From NCBI RefSeq assembly GCF_013340205.1, contig NZ_BJTG01000004.1:62001-126000 (forward strand): 64,000 nt of DNA, in the 5' to 3' direction. The position numbers and the translations under genes were made by a program. This document shows, in pieces, positions 60,466 to 64,000 of this stretch. The notes below the pieces were generated by a model. That model made no database searches, was not told the origin of the DNA, and saw nothing but the letters and a program-made list of their open reading frames with translations. This DNA is from Anaeromyxobacter diazotrophicus (GTDB lineage: Bacteria; Myxococcota; Myxococcia; Myxococcales; Anaeromyxobacteraceae). Each line of letters begins with the position of its first letter. Position 1 is the stretch's first letter.

Positions 60466-60498
60466 ACGGCCGCCCACCCTGTCCGGGCGAGCGGCCGT
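60466..60498 (-). terminator. Hairpin after the 19-haem cytochrome gene
   Basis: ACGGCCGC and GCGGCCGT form an 8-bp perfect stem around an 18-base, partly paired loop, 19 bases after the stop at 60518. It has no T-tract, so it may be a weak terminator or an RNA-stabilising hairpin. Confidence 0.45.
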
Positions 60499-60517
60499 GA
60501 GCGAGGTCTTCAGCGCG

Positions 60518-62530
60518 TCAGTGACAGCCGAAGCAGCTCGAGCCCCAACGCGGCGCCACGTCCACCGCCCCGTTGACGTGCAGCGCCGGGTTCGAGATGC
60601 CGGTGCCCACGCCGGCGGTGGTGCCCGTCGCGTCCGGGTGGCACACCTGGCACTGGTTGCCGCCGCCGTGATTGCCGCTGTGCCAGTAGCCGGTGCGCGG
60701 CGGGTTGCCGTGGCAGGAGCCGCAGGTCATCGGTCCGTCCGTCCAGGCGGGCGTGGCGTTCTTGCCGGCGTAGGAGACCGTCACGTAGACGGGCTGGTCG
60801 AGCGACCAGTCCCACGAGGTGTACGTGTACGTGCCCTTGAAGCCGCCGTGGCAGTACGTGCTGGCGCAGGTGGCGCCGTTCGGCCGTGAGTAGGCCGGCG
60901 GCGCGAACCCCTTCGTCGCCACGCCGCCGAAGGTGACGGTGGCGTAGGGGCCGTCGATGTGGCCCGGCGAGAACATGTCGGTGGGCGTCACGTGGCACAC
61001 CGCGCAGTCGAACGGCGTGGCCAGCGTCGAGCCCACGTGCTTCGTGTGGGCGCCCACGCGGATGAGGTCGTTCCCCTGGCCCCAGATCGTCCGCGGGGGA
61101 GCGCCGGTCGCGTTCGCGTCGCCGCCGTGGCACCCGATGCAGGTGGCGAAGTTCGAGGCCCGGCTGCCGTTGTGGCAGTCGGCGCAGGCGACGCCGCTCA
61201 CGCCGCCGTCGAGGAGCGCGCCGTGGCAGGTCTTGCAGCTCGAGAGGCCGCGAACGGCCGTGAAGGCGTGGAAGTCGGGGCTCGTCGGGTCGATCCACGA
61301 GGGGTCGTGTCCGCTCGCCTCGATGGCGCCGTCGAGGTGGAGGCCGCCGTTCGACGGCGGGATCATGGTGCCGTCGGGGTTCATCGTCTTGTCGTGGCAG
61401 ATCGAGCAGACGGTGAGGCTGCTCCCGCTCTTCGGGTGCGGCGCCGGGGGCGGGATGCCGTGGCAGGTGCCGCAGGCGGCCTGCTGCTGGCCGACCTTGG
61501 TCCAGTCGGGCGCGTTGGCGGTGTTCCCGTTCCGCATGTTGCCGTGGCAGTAGGTGCCGGAGCAGGTCGGGGCGGCGCGGTTCCAGGCGGCGGGCGGCGT
61601 GTCGCCGACGGCGGTGCCGCCGAACGTGACGGTGGCGGTCGGGCCGTCGATGTGGCCGGCGGCGAAGGCGTCGGCGGGCTTCACGTGGCAGACGACGCAG
61701 CCGAAGCCGGGGGAGATGGCGGTCGGGGCGAGGTGCGCGCTGTGCGCGCCGACGCGAACCGGATCGCTCGCCTGGCCCCAAGTCGCCCTGGGCGGAGCGC
61801 CGGTCTGGTTGTCCGTCCCGCCGTGGCACATGACGCAGTTCTGCGACCAGGTGGTCACGCCGGCCGGCAGCGCCTGGTCGTGGCACTGCCCGCACGCCAC
61901 GCCCACCGAGCCGCCCTTCAGATCCTGGCCGTGGCAGGCCTGGCAGGTGGCGAGGCTCTTGTCCGCGGAGAAGGCGTGGAAGCCAGGGTCGGCCTGGTCC
62001 ATCCAGGAGGTCGCGTGCGAGATGAACTTGACCGTTCCCTGGGTGTGCTTCGTGACGTCGTGGCAGATCTGGCAGTCGTCGCGGGTCGGGTTCGCGATCC
62101 CGAGGGCGGGGTGCGTGGCCGGGAGCGCCGTGAGCGTGTGGCAGTCGGTGCAGTTGAGCGTGCCCTGGTTCCACGCCACCGTGTGGGCGGGCGCGCCGAG
62201 CGGGCTGTGGCAGCCGACGCCGCAGGTGGTCGGCGTGGTGCCGCTGCCGGGCGTGAGGGTGCCGGTGGCGGAGGTGCCGCCCGTGTACGTGTAGCCGTTG
62301 AAGGCGAGGACGCCGCCACAGGGATGACACACGGCGCAGGCGATGCCGGACGCGTCGTGCTTGGCGTGCGCGCCGGTGGGCGTGCACTGCGTCGCGGTCG
62401 CCGCCGGCCGCTTCGAGACGACACGCCGCTGCCACGTGGCGCCGTCGGCGCTCCCGCCACAGCCGGCGACGAGGAGCGAGAGCCCCGCCGCCGCGGCCAG
62501 CGTCGCCGACCACCTTGTCGTGCGCGTCAT
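60518..62530 (-). CDS. 19-haem-motif lipoprotein cytochrome c
   Basis: A 670-residue lipoprotein (LSLLVAGC). I count sixteen CxxCH, two CxxxxCH (CSGTYCH, CASTYCH) and one CxxxCH (CGVGCH) motif. The first 200 residues are diverged (CAVCHPCGG and so on). The rest follows the heptahaem plan of the 62-haem protein: HAFSADKSLATCQACHGQDL, VMCHGGTDNQTGAPPRATWG, VGAHSAHL, CVVCHVKPAD, TYCHG, CGTCHGIPPPAPHP, GGLHLDG. It ends with the same cap and the terminal CFGCH. Placed directly upstream of the omcS operon, transcribed in the same direction, it may be a partner of the filament system. Confidence 0.9.
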   Translation of the reverse strand: MTRTTRWSATLAAAAGLSLLVAGCGGSADGATWQRRVVSKRPAATATQCTPTGAHAKHDASGIACAVCHPCGGVLAFNGYTYTGGTSATGTLTPGSGTTPTTCGVGCHSPLGAPAHTVAWNQGTLNCTDCHTLTALPATHPALGIANPTRDDCQICHDVTKHTQGTVKFISHATSWMDQADPGFHAFSADKSLATCQACHGQDLKGGSVGVACGQCHDQALPAGVTTWSQNCVMCHGGTDNQTGAPPRATWGQASDPVRVGAHSAHLAPTAISPGFGCVVCHVKPADAFAAGHIDGPTATVTFGGTAVGDTPPAAWNRAAPTCSGTYCHGNMRNGNTANAPDWTKVGQQQAACGTCHGIPPPAPHPKSGSSLTVCSICHDKTMNPDGTMIPPSNGGLHLDGAIEASGHDPSWIDPTSPDFHAFTAVRGLSSCKTCHGALLDGGVSGVACADCHNGSRASNFATCIGCHGGDANATGAPPRTIWGQGNDLIRVGAHTKHVGSTLATPFDCAVCHVTPTDMFSPGHIDGPYATVTFGGVATKGFAPPAYSRPNGATCASTYCHGGFKGTYTYTSWDWSLDQPVYVTVSYAGKNATPAWTDGPMTCGSCHGNPPRTGYWHSGNHGGGNQCQVCHPDATGTTAGVGTGISNPALHVNGAVDVAPRWGSSCFGCH

Positions 62531-62710
62531 GCTTCCCCCCTGCTCGGACCTTCGCCGATCAGGCGAGGGCCAGTGTCGCCGCGTACCATGGTCCCAGGCG
62601 TCAAGACCTTGACGCGGATCCAGCGGTGTGAGGTCAGGTGGGGCGAGGCGAGTTGGCGCTGAGTCAAACCGCGGCGACGGGCCGCAGGCGCCCCTCGTGA
62701 GCTGAAGCGG

Positions 62711-62746
62711 CCGGCGCTCCCTCCCCGTGCCGGGAAGGGGCGCCGG
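62711..62746 (-). terminator. GC-rich hairpin after the window-end cytochrome gene
   Basis: CCGGCGC...TCCC and GGGG...CGCCGG form a long GC stem with a short mismatch, 26 bases after the stop at 62772. No T-tract; it may work only with Rho or as a 3' stabiliser. Confidence 0.45.
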
Positions 62747-62771
62747 TCCATTCAGGAAGCGGTCGCCACCG

Positions 62772-64000
62772 TCAGTGACAGCCGAAGCACGTCGACTTCC
62801 ACGTCGGCGTGACCTCGACCGTGCCGTTCACGTGCAGCGCCGGGTTGGTGATGACCGAGCCGGCGCTCCCGGAAGAGGCGTCGGGGTGGCAGAGCTCGCA
62901 CTGGCTCCCGCCGGGGTGGCCGACGTGCCAGTACCCGTTCTTGTTCGGCGGGTTGCCGTGGCAGGAGGTGCAGGTCATCGGCCCGTCGGTCCAGAGCGGG
63001 AGGCCGTTGCCGCCGCTGTAGCTGGTCGTGACCTGGACCGGCTGATCGACCGAATAGTCCCAGGCGGTGTACGTGTACGTCCCCGAGTAACCGCCGTGGC
63101 AGTACGTGCTGGCGCAGGTCGCGGTGGCGCGGTTCCAGGAGGGGTTGGCGCCCCCCGCCGTGGCGAGCCCGCCGAACGTCAGGTGGGCCATGCCGTTCAT
63201 GATGTGGCCAGGGGTGAACACGTCGGTGATGGCGGTGTGGCAGCTCGTGCACGCCACCGGGCCGGAGAGGGCGCTGCCCGCGAGGTGGAGGGTGTGGGCG
63301 CCCACGCGGACCGGGTCGGCGGCGTTGCCCCAGGTGGCGCGGGGCGGGGCGCCGGTCTGGCTGTCCACGCCGCCGTGGCACATGAGGCAGTTCTTCGACC
63401 ACGCGAGGACGGTGCCGTCGGGCTGCGTCCGGTCGTGGCACTGGCCGCAGGCGACCTGGGCCAGGCCGCCGGAGAGGTCCTGGCCGTGGCAGGCCTGGCA
63501 AGGACCGAGGCCGCGCTCCGCCGCGTAGGCGTGGAAGCTCGTGCTCGCCGTGTCCATCCACGACGGGTCGTGGCCGGTGGACTGCACCACGCCGTCGAGG
63601 TGCATGCCGCCCTGGCTGGGCGGGATGATCTGGCCGGCCGCGTCCATGGTCTTCGCGTGGCAGACCGCGCAGCCGGTCAGCTCGGCGGCCACCACCGGGT
63701 GCTGCGCCGTCGCGGGCGGGAGACCGTGGCAGGTGCCACAGGCGCCCTGGGACGGGCCGCCGGTCCAGACGGGCTGCGCCGTCCCGTGGCAATAGGTGTT
63801 GCTGCAGGTGGCGGTGGTCCGGTCCCAGGCCGGCGCCACGGCGCCGACGCGCAGGGCGAGCCCGCCGAACGTCACCGTGGCGGTGTCGCCGTCGAGGTGG
63901 CCGATCGCGAAGGCGTCGGCCGGCTTCACGTGGCAGAGCTCGCAGTCGAAGGCGGGCGCGAGCGCGCTGCCGCCGGCGTGCGGGGCGTGCGCGCCCACCC
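62772..64000 (-). CDS. Multihaem cytochrome c, N-terminus cut by window end
   Basis: The last 409 residues of a large exported cytochrome; its start lies beyond the window. Twelve haem motifs are visible: CELCH, CSNTYCH, CGTCH, CAVCH, CQACH, CGQCH, CLMCH, CTSCH, CASTYCH, CTSCH, CELCH and the terminal CFGCH. It follows the same order as the 19-haem neighbour: CHVKPADAF, TYCHG, CGTCHGLPP, GGMHLDG, FHAYAAERGLGPCQACHGQDL, LMCHGGVDSQTGAPPRATWG, and the cap WDYSVDQ...NPPNKNGYWHVGHPGGSQCELCH. The two are tandem paralogues separated by 241 bp with hairpin and promoter sequence. Confidence 0.88.
   Translation of the reverse strand, partial: VGAHAPHAGGSALAPAFDCELCHVKPADAFAIGHLDGDTATVTFGGLALRVGAVAPAWDRTTATCSNTYCHGTAQPVWTGGPSQGACGTCHGLPPATAQHPVVAAELTGCAVCHAKTMDAAGQIIPPSQGGMHLDGVVQSTGHDPSWMDTASTSFHAYAAERGLGPCQACHGQDLSGGLAQVACGQCHDRTQPDGTVLAWSKNCLMCHGGVDSQTGAPPRATWGNAADPVRVGAHTLHLAGSALSGPVACTSCHTAITDVFTPGHIMNGMAHLTFGGLATAGGANPSWNRATATCASTYCHGGYSGTYTYTAWDYSVDQPVQVTTSYSGGNGLPLWTDGPMTCTSCHGNPPNKNGYWHVGHPGGSQCELCHPDASSGSAGSVITNPALHVNGTVEVTPTWKSTCFGCH

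Larger units (their letters stand above)
60053..60517. other. 465-bp leader and upstream region of the omcS operon
   Basis: Contains the sigma-54 site at 60125-60140, a small perfect palindrome GACGG-T-CCGTC at 60316-60326 (about 176 bp upstream of the -24 box, possibly an activator site), and the hairpin at 60466-60498. No further gene is convincing; plus-strand frames in this stretch show no domain. Confidence 0.55.

Noticed and set aside
62588-62604. Sigma-54 site before the 19-haem gene (GGGACCATGGTACGC on minus strand)
   Set aside because: GG and GC are ten bases apart but the -12 box (ACGC) and -24 box do not fit the consensus.

Overview
The DNA is very GC-rich (low to mid 70s % by eye), and nearly half of it encodes secreted multihaem c-type cytochromes of the CxxCH/CxxxxCH kind typical of metal-reducing Deltaproteobacteria sensu lato. 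With a selenocysteine formate dehydrogenase, a split proton-translocating transhydrogenase and a close homologue of the Geobacter nanowire cytochrome OmcS, this fits an Anaeromyxobacter-like (Myxococcota) or Geobacter-related chromosome. The genus is inferred. No rRNA, tRNA, IS element or CRISPR array was seen.

Layout. 0-0.4 kb: edge of a lipoprotein cytochrome. 0.5-7.7 kb: an alpha/beta hydrolase and a cell-surface block of three polytopic, glycosyltransferase-like membrane proteins, enclosing two SAM methyltransferases in a distinctly AT-richer patch (about 2.9-5.9 kb). 7.7-11 kb: a membrane/spermidine-synthase-like/TPR fusion. 11-16.6 kb: formate dehydrogenase operon fdnG-fdnH-fdnI-fdhE; fdnG has an in-frame UGA (Sec196) with a SECIS hairpin. 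16.8-22.2 kb: a complete LivGFKHM-type ABC transporter with a 3-hydroxybutyrate-dehydrogenase-like SDR. 22.2-24.6 kb: a 30-aa membrane peptide, a DUF2059-like protein and a Cys-rich lipoprotein. 24.8-28.2 kb: 31-haem cytochrome. 28.4-31.2 kb: pntAA-pntAB-pntB. 31.2-32.9 kb: 12-haem cytochrome. 33.3-35.1 kb: APC permease and a small secreted protein. 35.35-41.8 kb: a 2151-aa lipoprotein with 62 haem motifs in heptahaem repeats. 41.8-45.9 kb: small secreted proteins, two triHaem cytochromes and a TMTC-like membrane TPR protein. 45.9-60.05 kb: a minus-strand electron-transfer locus. 60.5-64 kb: two related multihaem cytochromes, the last cut by the window end.

How it may work together. Formate dehydrogenase on the periplasmic side would feed electrons to the membrane. 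The cytochromes, an outer-membrane beta-barrel, CsgG/GNA1162-like lipoproteins, beta-propeller proteins and a periplasmic PPIase would carry electrons across the envelope. The OmcS-like hexahaem protein would carry them away from the cell, probably as filaments. Three sigma-54-type promoters sit before three of the cytochrome transcription units, suggesting RpoN control of the set. Most striking are the 45.9-60 kb OmcS-type locus, which looks like an assembly or conduit machine, and the 62-haem repeat protein.
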